Shown here one piece after another: positions 13,816 through 21,010 of a stretch of DNA of 21,010 nucleotides. The DNA comes from an uncultured Altererythrobacter sp. (GTDB lineage: Bacteria; Pseudomonadota; Alphaproteobacteria; Sphingomonadales; Sphingomonadaceae): assembly GCA_946885545.1 (NCBI GenBank), contig CAMPGP010000011.1, forward strand, positions 1 through 21,010, read 5' to 3'. Every line of letters begins with the position of its first letter. Positions within the stretch are counted from its first letter, which is position 1. The translations under genes were made by a program, and so were the position numbers. The notes under the pieces were generated by a model. That model was not told where the DNA came from, searched no databases, and worked only from the letters and a program-made list of their open reading frames with translations.

Positions 13816-14433
13816 GTGGGCAGTCCGAAAACGTCCGATAACACGCATCTGGTTCACATCGTCGACGACGATGTCGAGGTCAGGCATTCGACGGCGGTGT
13901 TGCTTGGTGCGTTCGGTTATCGCACGCAAACCTGGACGGGCGGGAAGGCATTTCTTCGTGCCGCCCCTGCAATCGGACCATCTTGCGTGCTGCTCGACCT
14001 CGCTATGCCGGAGATGAGCGGGCTGGAAGTGCAAAGCCAGCTGATAGCGCGCAGCATCCGCTTGCCGCTGATTTTCATGACCGGTGCCGCAGAGGTGGGA
14101 TCGGCCGTCAGCGCGATGCGATCCGGGGCGATCCATTTTCTCGAGAAGCCGTTCGCCGCGAGCGAACTCATGTTCGCGCTCGAAGAAGGCTTCTGCGCGT
14201 TAGGCGAACCCGACGCCCGGGTGTCGCTCGCTCGCGGAAAGATTTCCTGCTTGACGCGGCGTGAGCGCGAGGTGCTGTCGGGGCTGGTGGCAGGGTTGCC
14301 CAACAAGTCCATCGCATTCGACCTAGGCATCAGCCCCCGCACGATAGAGGTGCACCGCGCCAGCATCATGCGCAAATTCGGGGCGATCAATTTCGCGCAA
14401 GCGCTGCGCATCGCGTTCGAAGCGGGGATGTGA
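13816..14433 (+). CDS. FixJ/LuxR-family response regulator
   Basis: Start GTG 13816 is preferred: TGGAG (13804-13808) is 7 nt upstream, and the 205-residue product matches the usual FixJ length. The frame is open from ATG 13621, but that would add 65 residues, beginning in the operator DNA and poor in structure. The receiver domain (about 11-128) has the acidic pair in HIVDDD, phospho-acceptor Asp61 in LLDLAMPEMSG, switch Thr89 in FMTGA and Lys111 in LEKPF. The LuxR-type helix-turn-helix (about 144-205) reads LTRREREVLSGLVAGLPNKSIAFDLGISPRTIEVHR. No histidine kinase is adjacent, so it is an orphan here. It is divergent from the Crp/Fnr-barrel operon and 3.5 kb from the rest of the amyloid-like locus, so it may control these genes, oxygen or stress responses, or both. 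Confidence 0.92.
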   Translation: MGSPKTSDNTHLVHIVDDDVEVRHSTAVLLGAFGYRTQTWTGGKAFLRAAPAIGPSCVLLDLAMPEMSGLEVQSQLIARSIRLPLIFMTGAAEVGSAVSAMRSGAIHFLEKPFAASELMFALEEGFCALGEPDARVSLARGKISCLTRREREVLSGLVAGLPNKSIAFDLGISPRTIEVHRASIMRKFGAINFAQALRIAFEAGM

Positions 14434-14477
14434 GAGCAAGGGGCACCGAGAACGAAACCCAGTTGCATCCGACATCA

Positions 14478-15698
14478 TCACGGATCGGGAGTTGCCACCC
14501 TCTCGATTTGGTCGAGGAATGTACGCGCCAGCATCGACGCCGACCGGCGGATCGCCTCGCGATCGGTTTCGTCGCCCACTTCGTAGGTGTAGGCGGGAAT
14601 ATCGTACGTACCGTGAAACCAGTTTTTCGACGTTCCTGAGCCCGGATTCGCATTCCGCCGCTCGATCGAGAACGGGTAGTCAGGCAAGGATGCTTCCCGG
14701 CCACCGAGCCAACCAGCGAGAAAGCGCTCCTCGCCTTCGTCGGTTTCTTCTTCACCCTGGACGTAGAACAGGTTTCGCCTGGTCGAATGAAAGTCGAGCA
14801 TCGCAACGGGTCGCACCGACGGAGGCAGGTCGTCCAGCCATTGCCTTACCGCTCGCGTTTCGGGCTGGGAGAAGTCGCCCCAGTCGCGGTTGAGATCGGT
14901 CGCGCCACGATTGGCGCGCCAATGGCCGCGCGCGACCCCGTCAGGGTTGAGTAGCGGAACCGCCAGGAACTGAACGCGAGCGCCGCCGAAACGCCCACCC
15001 TCGATCTCTACCGCCAACCTCAGCAGGAAAGCTTCCATCGCGATCGCTCCGGTCACTTCGGGCGGGTGCTGCCGACCGAGCAGCACGACCAGCGACGGCG
15101 CGGTCGGATCGCCAATGCGAATGCCCGAAATCGGTCGGTCGTCGTGCGTTCGGCCAAGCTCGACCTTCCTGGCCTGCCGCAACGCCGCCAGTCGATCGAG
15201 CAGCAACGTGTGGCGAGCCAGGTCGAAAGGCTCCTGCGCAGCGACGATGCCCTCTCCCGGGGGAATATGCAGTCGCGCGCTCGATCCGTCCCGCTCCACT
15301 TCGAACGGAACGGTCCCCACTGTGGTGCCGGTGATCAGCTTCGGCCGATAGCGATGACGCGCCCCGCTGTATTCGAGCCGCACGGTGATGCCCTGCCCGC
15401 CCTCCGACGAATAGCTGAAAGCGTACCACGGGCTCGGGTTGATCGGCGGTGCATGTTCGGGCGCGACGAGGATCGCGAACTCGCGCTCGCCCAATATGGC
15501 GCAGGTGGAATTCGGAGCCGTTTCGAAGTCGAATGCGATACTCGCGCTCGCGGTCTCGCAGCCGATTTTGTCGGACGCGGTCGAAAGGTCGGGGGGAGGC
15601 GCCGTAGCGCATCCCCCCAGAGCCGCCGCGACAGCCGCGCTCCAGACGAGGAGAAGCGAGCGGCGCGACACGTCAGAACTTCTTGCGCAATTCGACAT
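14478..15698 (-). CDS. M14 family zinc carboxypeptidase-like lipoprotein
   Basis: A 406-residue protein from ATG 15698, which overlaps the TonB receptor end by 26 nt. GTG 15671, one base after that stop, gives a more compact signal (SRRSLLLVWSAAVAAALGGC) and may be the real start. The lipobox LGGC (Cys30 in the longer form) predicts a lipoprotein. A beta-rich N-terminal domain (about 55-150) precedes the M14 catalytic domain. Zinc ligands are His211 and Glu214 in RQHPPE and His304 in LDFHST. The substrate-binding region is NPDGVARGHWRANRGATDLNRDW, and the catalytic Glu is Glu373 in YTYEVGDE. The set is complete, so an active metallopeptidase is likely; the N-domain layout resembles M14 enzymes of the cytosolic-carboxypeptidase type. 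It may trim peptides, or a peptide-bearing ligand, linked to the receptor. Confidence 0.88.
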   Translation of the reverse strand: MSNCARSSDVSRRSLLLVWSAAVAAALGGCATAPPPDLSTASDKIGCETASASIAFDFETAPNSTCAILGEREFAILVAPEHAPPINPSPWYAFSYSSEGGQGITVRLEYSGARHRYRPKLITGTTVGTVPFEVERDGSSARLHIPPGEGIVAAQEPFDLARHTLLLDRLAALRQARKVELGRTHDDRPISGIRIGDPTAPSLVVLLGRQHPPEVTGAIAMEAFLLRLAVEIEGGRFGGARVQFLAVPLLNPDGVARGHWRANRGATDLNRDWGDFSQPETRAVRQWLDDLPPSVRPVAMLDFHSTRRNLFYVQGEEETDEGEERFLAGWLGGREASLPDYPFSIERRNANPGSGTSKNWFHGTYDIPAYTYEVGDETDREAIRRSASMLARTFLDQIERVATPDP

Positions 15699-18600
15699 GG
15701 AAGACCCGACCGCGCGGGCTGTGCAGATCGCTGTAGTAACCGTAGGTCTGGTCGGCGAGCGGCGGATCCTCGTCGAACAGGTTGTTGATCGCGAAGCGCA
15801 GCCGTGTCCCGTCGAGCGGGGTGTCGTTGTTGATTGAATAGGCGACCGACAGGTTCATTGTGAAGAAGGGATCCACCGGGAAGAAATTGGCGTTCGGATC
15901 GTCCGAAACGATCGGTTCGTCACGCGACACGCTCGTGTTGTACACCTTCCCGACGTAACTGCCGAACAGGCCGACGTCGACCGGGCCGCTTTCCCAGTTT
16001 ACCGATCCGCTGAAGCGCCACTTCGGGCGCCCGCCGATTTCGAGCAGTTCGCCCAAGCCGTCGACCGAGACATCGAGGGGCAGCTCGCCCGATGCGACGC
16101 CGTCGAGCAGTTCCTGACCGTCGGTGCCGGCCGACTGGACGAAGCTTTCGAGCCGGGCGGCGTTGAGGCGGACCCGGAAGCGGCCGAGGCCGAATTCCGG
16201 CACCTGATAGAACAGACCGAAGTCCCAGCCTTTCGAAACGCGGCTGTCGAGGTTCAGATAGTCGTCGATCACGTAGTCGATCTTGCCCGCGGGAGCGAAG
16301 CCGGTTCCCTCGAACAGCGCGACGTCCTCCGCGGTGGGCGCGAGGCGGACGACGTTCGGATTGCTGCCGCCGTTCAGCCGCCGCAGATAGTCGAGCGCGA
16401 TGGCGTTGTCGTCGCCGAACGTGCCGACTAACCCGGTCTGCTTCACGCGCCAGTAGTCGGCCGTCAGCGTCAGGCCGGGAATGAATCCCGGCTCGAGCAC
16501 GATACCCAGGTTGAGGTTGGTGCTGTCTTCGGGAACCAGGTTCTCGGTGCCCGAACGGAAGCTGATTACGCCCGCACCGGGACAGGCGCCCAGATCTTCG
16601 ATGATGCCCTTCTGCACCTGGGCCTGGCAGACGATGAAATCGTCGCGGGTATTGGAGCGGGTGGTTCCCTCGTCGTTTACCTGAACCAGGTTCGGCGCGC
16701 GGAAGCCCTTGGACCAGGCACCACGGAAGGTGACGCCGGGGATGGTCGTCCACGACGCGGCGATGCGCGGCACCGCCGCGGTCTCGTCGATATCGGTGAA
16801 CCGTTCCATTCGGCCCGCCAACTGGATGTTGAACTCGTCGACCAGCGGGATGTCCATCTCGGGGCTGATGACCGGTACGAAGACTTCGGCAAAGGCCGAG
16901 TATACCTGGCGCTGACCGTTGGTGTCGGGCGAGGGGCTGGTGCCTGCCACGTCGCTGCCGTTGAACTCGCCGGTCACGGTGTCGGTGAAGGTGATCGTTC
17001 CGTCGAGCCGCGGGTCGCGGTCGTCGTAAAAGGTCTCGCGTCGCCATTCGACGCCGGCCGCCACACCGAGGTCACCGCCCGGCAGCCAAAGCAGATCGTC
17101 GCGGCTGACCTTGAAATCGGCCAGCGCGAGCGACGTGCCGCCCTTGCGGAAGACAGAAATCCTGAAGGGGTCGATCGAGGATTGCGGATTGGGCGTGCAG
17201 TCTCCCTCCCCCGGATCGTCGAGGCAGCCGCCGTTGAACGGATTGTAGGCGTCCGGCGTGGTGAGGTTGATCTGCTGCTGCAGCAGCGTGAGCGACACGC
17301 GATTGCGCGCAAGGTCGATGGTGTCCGCTTCGGAATAGACGAAACCGGTGTCGAAATCCCATGCGCCGAAGTTGCCGCGCAGCCCCGCCACCAGGCGGTA
17401 GGAATTCTTGTCGACCGAAACGTCGCGGTTGCCCGCGTCCACGAAGCGATAGCGCTCCATGATGAGGTCCGCGCCTTCGTCCGAGATGGTCGTCCCGGGC
17501 AGGCGTTCCGGATTGGGCTGCCCGTCGCGCAGCGCGGGCCCGAACGGATTGTAGTAGGCATCGCGCGAGATCCCGAGTGGCACCGCGCTCAGGATTGCCG
17601 AGGCGTCGAGGCTCCGCCGGCTTTCGGAGCGGTAATAGCTGCCTTCGAAATAGGCTTCGACATTGCCGGACAACTCGTAGTTCAGCAGCGCCATCGCGTT
17701 GTACCGGTTCTTCCGGGAGATCAGGCTGTTCCCGAACACCGTGTTGTAGCGCACGGCGCTGACGGGCGTGGTGCCGCCGCGGGCGCAGATACCGGCGCCG
17801 AAATCGAGGTCGCAGCCCGCGAAGGTGCCCGGCTGGAGGAAGAAGTCGTCATCCCCGATCGGCGTGCGGCTCGAAGGCGCCTGGATGTCGAACTGACCGA
17901 ACGGACCGAAGGTGTTGCGGTTGTTGAACGAGGAATCGCCCTCGAAATCGGTTCCTTCGACGAGTGGCAGGCGGTTGTCGTCGGCCGAATAGGCGCGCTC
18001 CGAGGCCGGCATGCCGTTCTCGTGGAAATAACCGCCATAGACCGTCAGGTTGCCGCGTCCGCCGCCGAAGTCGAAGCCCAGCCCGCCGCTGAGGCGATAG
18101 CTGTAGAGGCTGGTGCCATCGGACGCGCGCCAGTCGCCTTCGAGGAAGCCGCCCCGCATGTTGCCCTTGAGCACCGTGTTGATGACGCCGGCGACGGCAT
18201 CGGCGCCGTAGATCGCCGATGCGCCGTCGCGCAGCACCTCGACCCGGCGCACGCTGCCGGGGGCGATCTCGTTGGTGTCGGGCGATACCACCGGCACCAG
18301 CAGTTCGGTCTGGAAACCGGGGTGCAGGTTCATGCGCCTGCCATTGATGAGCAGCAGCGTATTGCCAGTGCCGAGGTCGCGCAGGTTGATCGACCCGACG
18401 TCGCCGCGCACGTTGTTGGCGGTGTCCGCGTTCTGTTCGTTGAAGGCGACGGTCCCCGCCTGGGGAATGGCGCGGAACAACTCGTCGCCCGATGCCGCGC
18501 CGGTGTTCTCGATGGCCTGCTCGTCGAGCACGGTGACGGGCAGGACGTCGTTGATCTTCGCGCCCTGGATCTGCGTGCCGACAACGACGATTTCGGGCTC

Positions 18601-18726
18601 GGTCGGCGGGGCCTCTGCCGTTCCCGGTGCGGGCTCTTCCTGCGCCCAAGCGGATGTCGGCACGGCACCGGCGATGAGGCTGGCCCCGCACAGCAGCGCG
18701 AATCTCGTAGTTGAAAACGTGTTCAT
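15673..18726 (-). CDS. TonB-dependent outer-membrane receptor
   Basis: A 1017-residue receptor that imports a ligand across the outer membrane using TonB energy. ATG 18726 has GGGAGG shortly upstream; the longer open frame would run through the esterase gene. The signal peptide ends SAWA (Ala28). EIVVVGTQI follows as a likely TonB box or linker. The plug domain (about 50-180) has INLRDLGTGNTLLLINGRR and VEVLRDGASAIYGADAVAGVINTVLK. The rest is a large barrel with the typical GFRAPNLVQVND segment and the C-terminal FHVELRKKF strand. Its length, about 1000 residues, and lack of siderophore-type context fit the sphingomonad receptors for oligosaccharides, peptides or other nutrients. It lies between an esterase-like hydrolase and an M14 lipoprotein, all downstream of dctA, so it is likely part of a nutrient-acquisition operon. 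Confidence 0.95.
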   Translation of the reverse strand: MNTFSTTRFALLCGASLIAGAVPTSAWAQEEPAPGTAEAPPTEPEIVVVGTQIQGAKINDVLPVTVLDEQAIENTGAASGDELFRAIPQAGTVAFNEQNADTANNVRGDVGSINLRDLGTGNTLLLINGRRMNLHPGFQTELLVPVVSPDTNEIAPGSVRRVEVLRDGASAIYGADAVAGVINTVLKGNMRGGFLEGDWRASDGTSLYSYRLSGGLGFDFGGGRGNLTVYGGYFHENGMPASERAYSADDNRLPLVEGTDFEGDSSFNNRNTFGPFGQFDIQAPSSRTPIGDDDFFLQPGTFAGCDLDFGAGICARGGTTPVSAVRYNTVFGNSLISRKNRYNAMALLNYELSGNVEAYFEGSYYRSESRRSLDASAILSAVPLGISRDAYYNPFGPALRDGQPNPERLPGTTISDEGADLIMERYRFVDAGNRDVSVDKNSYRLVAGLRGNFGAWDFDTGFVYSEADTIDLARNRVSLTLLQQQINLTTPDAYNPFNGGCLDDPGEGDCTPNPQSSIDPFRISVFRKGGTSLALADFKVSRDDLLWLPGGDLGVAAGVEWRRETFYDDRDPRLDGTITFTDTVTGEFNGSDVAGTSPSPDTNGQRQVYSAFAEVFVPVISPEMDIPLVDEFNIQLAGRMERFTDIDETAAVPRIAASWTTIPGVTFRGAWSKGFRAPNLVQVNDEGTTRSNTRDDFIVCQAQVQKGIIEDLGACPGAGVISFRSGTENLVPEDSTNLNLGIVLEPGFIPGLTLTADYWRVKQTGLVGTFGDDNAIALDYLRRLNGGSNPNVVRLAPTAEDVALFEGTGFAPAGKIDYVIDDYLNLDSRVSKGWDFGLFYQVPEFGLGRFRVRLNAARLESFVQSAGTDGQELLDGVASGELPLDVSVDGLGELLEIGGRPKWRFSGSVNWESGPVDVGLFGSYVGKVYNTSVSRDEPIVSDDPNANFFPVDPFFTMNLSVAYSINNDTPLDGTRLRFAINNLFDEDPPLADQTYGYYSDLHSPRGRVFHVELRKKF

Positions 18727-18743
18727 GGCTTTCCTCCCTCCCG

Positions 18744-19691
18744 TCATTTGTCGTCTCGATCGCGTCTGGTCTGCCAGGCCTCGAACATCTCCGGCCACTG
18801 GCTCAATATTTGCTGCGGCGTACCGAGACCCCAGCCGTGGCCGCCCTTGTCGAAGATATGCAGTTCCGCCGGTGCGCCCTTGGCCACCAAGGCCTGGAAC
18901 AGAGCGATCCCATGCCCGGGCGGGGTGATCGGATCGTCGGCCGCGGAAAAGATGATCGTCGGCGGCGCCTCGGCAGACGCGTGCGTGTCCAGCGACCATG
19001 CCTTCTGCGCCTCGAGGGTCGGGTCCGTGCCGACGATCTCGCGCCGGGTCCGCGTCGTGTCGTAGGGCTTGCGCAGCGATACGACCGGGAACAGCAGCAC
19101 GGCGAAGTCGGGCCGTGCGCTTGCCGCCTCGAAGCGGTCGTTGCCCTGATAGAGATCGCGATCGGGCAGGAGCGCGGTGTAGCCCGCGAGGTGGCCGCCG
19201 GCCGAAAAGCCCATGATCCCGATTCCGTCGCGGCGGATGCCGAACTCGTCGGCGCGAGTCCGGATGATCTTCATCGCGCGCTGGGCGTCGGCGAAGGGTG
19301 CGCTTGCTTCCCAACCATCGTTAGGCAGGCGGAAGATCAGCTCGAAGACCGTGTAGCCGCGATTCTGCAGCCAGCGCGCGGCGGGGGTTGATTCCTTCCA
19401 TAGCTGGATGCGGAAGTATCCCCCGCCGCCCAGCACCAGCACCGCCTTGCCGTTGGAAGCGTTCGGGCGATAGACGCGCATCCGCGGGTTGGAGATGTTC
19501 GATACCGCGCCGTACCCCGAACCTTCGCCACCGATCTTCTCGGGTCCGGTGGGGCCCCCTTTGCCCGGCGGCGTACCCGGCCAGAGCGCGATTTCCTCGT
19601 AGGGATGGGCCGCCAGCGGTGCGACCGGCGAAACGAGCGAGGCGGCGGCGATCGTTCCGGCAGCGCCCAGAACCGTGCGTCGGGTGATCAT
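18744..19691 (-). CDS. Alpha/beta-hydrolase (esterase-like), Tat/Sec-exported
   Basis: A 315-residue protein with an N-terminal TRRTVLGAAG sequence and a hydrophobic stretch ending PLAA (about 28), suggesting export, possibly by Tat. The alpha/beta-hydrolase core has the oxyanion segment LVLGGGGYFRIQ (about 86-96), nucleophile Ser163 in GFSAGG, acid Asp252 or Asp253 in SAADDPITPP and His285 in KGGHGWG. This arrangement is seen in acetyl-xylan/feruloyl-type esterases and related enzymes (BD-FAE group), often next to TonB receptors. The ATG shares one base with the dctA stop (TGATG), so translation is coupled. The receptor gene starts 17 nt after its stop. An esterase that deacylates a plant or algal ligand is the likely role; the substrate is not shown. 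Confidence 0.9.
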   Translation of the reverse strand: MITRRTVLGAAGTIAAASLVSPVAPLAAHPYEEIALWPGTPPGKGGPTGPEKIGGEGSGYGAVSNISNPRMRVYRPNASNGKAVLVLGGGGYFRIQLWKESTPAARWLQNRGYTVFELIFRLPNDGWEASAPFADAQRAMKIIRTRADEFGIRRDGIGIMGFSAGGHLAGYTALLPDRDLYQGNDRFEAASARPDFAVLLFPVVSLRKPYDTTRTRREIVGTDPTLEAQKAWSLDTHASAEAPPTIIFSAADDPITPPGHGIALFQALVAKGAPAELHIFDKGGHGWGLGTPQQILSQWPEMFEAWQTRRDRDDK

Positions 19692-21010
19692 CAGACATCT
19701 CCTCCGGAATGCGCCAACGCGGACTCGTGCGGGCTAGTGCGCTCGTGCCGCTCGCTGTCCGCCTCGGGAAGCGGCAACGGCTCGCCGCCCATCGCCGCCG
19801 CGAGCCGGCCCTTGTCGAGCGCGCCTTCCCACTTGGCCACCACGATGGTGGCGACCGCGTTGCCGATGAAGTTGGTGAGCGCCCGGCATTCGCTCATGAA
19901 GCGGTCGATGCCCAGGATCAATGCCATGCCGGCCACCGGGACCGAAGGGACGACCGACAGCGTCGCCGCGAGGATCACGAAGCCGGCGCCCGTCACCCCG
20001 GCCGCGCCCTTCGAACTGACCATCGCCACCAGCACCAGCGCGATCTGTTCCCCGAGCGACAGGTCGATCCCCAGGGCCTGGGCGATGAACAGCGCGGCCA
20101 ACGTCATGTAGATGTTCGTGCCGTCGAGATTGAACGAATATCCGGTCGGCACGACCAGTCCGACCACGGTCTTGCGGCAGCCGGCGACTTCCATCTTCTC
20201 CATCAGGCTGGGCAGCGCCGCTTCGGACGAGGACGTGCCGAGAACCAGCAGCAGTTCCTCGCGCAGATACTTGATCAGAGCGAAGATGGAGAAGCCCGTC
20301 AGGCGGGCGACGAGCCCGAGCACCACCACCACGAACAACAGCGAGGTGAGGTAGAACGTACCGACCAGCGCCGCTAGGCTGACCAGCGAGCCGATGCCGA
20401 ACTCGCCGATCGTAAAGGCGATCGCTCCGAACGCGCCAATCGGTGCGAGCTTCATGAGCATGTGGACGAGCTTGAACACGACCTCGTTCAGCGAGGTGAG
20501 AATGTCGAGCACGAGATCGCTCTTGGGTCGGGTGGCCGACAGAGCGACACCCGCGAGGATCGCTACCAGCAGGACCTGGAGGATGTTCCCCTCGGTCAGC
20601 GCGCTGAACAGTGTCGTGGGGATTATCGCGAGGAGGAAGCCCGACAGCGTCTGCTCGTGCGCGGTATCGGCGTAGGCGGCGACCGACGCCTGGTCGAGGG
20701 TCGCAGGATCTATGTTCAGGCCCGAACCCGGCTGCACCACGTTGGCCACGATCAGGCCGATGATCAGCGCCAGGGTGGAGAAGAACATGAAATAGGCGAG
20801 CGCCTTGATAGCGACGCTGCCGACTGCGGTCATATCCTTCATCGAGGCTATGCCGGTCGCCACGGTCAGGAAGATCACCGGGGCGATGATCATCTTGACC
20901 AGATTGATGAATGCATCGCCCAGCGGCTTCAGCGACGCGCCAAGATCGGGCATGAAATGACCCAGCAACGCGCCCGCGACGATGGCCGCTAGGACCTGGA
21001 CGTAAAGCAT
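19691..21010 (-). CDS. dctA: C4-dicarboxylate:cation symporter DctA (5' end truncated by window edge)
   Basis: The 439 visible residues match the SLC1/DAACS family over almost the full length of E. coli DctA. Landmarks are [19 protein letters not shown] (about 37-55), the [17 protein letters not shown] loop (90-106), [11 protein letters not shown] (257-267), [17 protein letters not shown] (287-303), [13 protein letters not shown] and [13 protein letters not shown]. These carry the serine-rich re-entrant loop and the substrate/cation site. The visible Met is at the very edge and aligns inside DctA's first segment (SLYFQVL), so about 8 residues are probably missing. It would import succinate, fumarate or malate with protons or sodium. 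The hydrophilic tail (about 400-439) is longer than usual. It heads the operon with the esterase, receptor and M14 genes. Confidence 0.93.
   Translation of the reverse strand: MLYVQVLAAIVAGALLGHFMPDLGASLKPLGDAFINLVKMIIAPVIFLTVATGIASMKDMTAVGSVAIKALAYFMFFSTLALIIGLIVANVVQPGSGLNIDPATLDQASVAAYADTAHEQTLSGFLLAIIPTTLFSALTEGNILQVLLVAILAGVALSATRPKSDLVLDILTSLNEVVFKLVHMLMKLAPIGAFGAIAFTIGEFGIGSLVSLAALVGTFYLTSLLFVVVVLGLVARLTGFSIFALIKYLREELLLVLGTSSSEAALPSLMEKMEVAGCRKTVVGLVVPTGYSFNLDGTNIYMTLAALFIAQALGIDLSLGEQIALVLVAMVSSKGAAGVTGAGFVILAATLSVVPSVPVAGMALILGIDRFMSECRALTNFIGNAVATIVVAKWEGALDKGRLAAAMGGEPLPLPEADSERHERTSPHESALAHSGGDV

Noticed and set aside
13488..13841. A 117-codon plus-strand frame crossing the regulator intergenic region
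   Set aside because: No ribosome site, runs through palindromes and into the FixJ-type gene in another frame, and has no family features.
17182..18714. A 510-codon open frame on the plus strand opposite the TonB receptor gene
   Set aside because: Antisense shadow rich in Ala, Val, Arg and Gly with no domain; the minus-strand receptor explains the DNA fully.
18727..19314. Extension of the TonB receptor frame upstream to 19314
   Set aside because: The extension overlaps the esterase gene, is Arg/Pro-rich, and the ATG at 18726 has both a ribosome site and a signal peptide.
1..21010. CRISPR arrays, insertion sequences, tRNA or rRNA genes
   Set aside because: No spaced direct repeats, transposase frames with terminal repeats, cloverleaf or conserved rRNA sequence were seen on either strand.

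Overview
The window is GC-rich DNA with dense, short-spaced genes. It looks like an aerobic alphaproteobacterium of the Sphingomonadales (Sphingomonas or Erythrobacter-Altererythrobacter type). The reasons are the codon use, FixJ-type and Crp/Fnr-type regulators, and sugar-catabolic genes typical of that order: a large TonB receptor, GH97 with a FucP-type permease, and a lipoprotein sulfatase. No RNA genes, insertion sequences, integrase or CRISPR array were seen. Taxonomy is an inference, because no rRNA or marker gene is present.

Layout: (1) 1-2233 is the end of a polysaccharide-utilisation operon: the C-terminus of a GH3 beta-glycosidase, then an S1 sulfatase lipoprotein. (2) 2399-5353 holds a 66-residue hypothetical protein, a YetF/DUF421 membrane protein, a YqcI/YcgG (GntA-like) haem N-hydroxylase candidate overlapping a DUF1989 protein, and a Crp/Fnr regulator. 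(3) 5382-8873 holds a GH97 alpha-glucosidase divergent from a FucP-type sugar permease; LacI-type operator palindromes lie between them. (4) 9120-13431 holds three small exported proteins, an exported C39 cysteine peptidase, a convergent outer-membrane barrel with an N-terminal coiled coil, and a Crp/Fnr regulator just upstream of the barrel gene. (5) 13816-14433 is an orphan FixJ/LuxR-type response regulator behind a palindrome-rich, AT-rich promoter region. (6) 14478-21010 is a tight minus-strand operon: dctA-type dicarboxylate symporter (5' end outside the window), Tat-exported esterase-like hydrolase, TonB-dependent receptor and M14 carboxypeptidase-like lipoprotein.

The most interesting part is region 4. 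Its parts match the Pseudomonas functional amyloid (Fap) machinery: an exported C39 peptidase (FapD), a coiled-coil plus beta-barrel outer-membrane channel (FapF), and small exported Asn/Gln-rich subunits (FapB/C/E). The subunits are very divergent and the gene order differs. Two of the small proteins also carry, after their Sec signal peptides, a motif like the double-glycine leaders that C39 peptidases cut (MLSAEELSAARAG and MLTPEELAETRGR). All three share a G-x-x-N-x-x-(W/F)-N-T motif near the C-terminus. A working model is that the small proteins enter the periplasm by Sec, at least two are trimmed by the C39 enzyme, and they leave through the barrel to form a surface fibre. The neighbouring Crp/Fnr and FixJ-type genes may control it. 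This is an inference from sequence and family knowledge and has not been tested.
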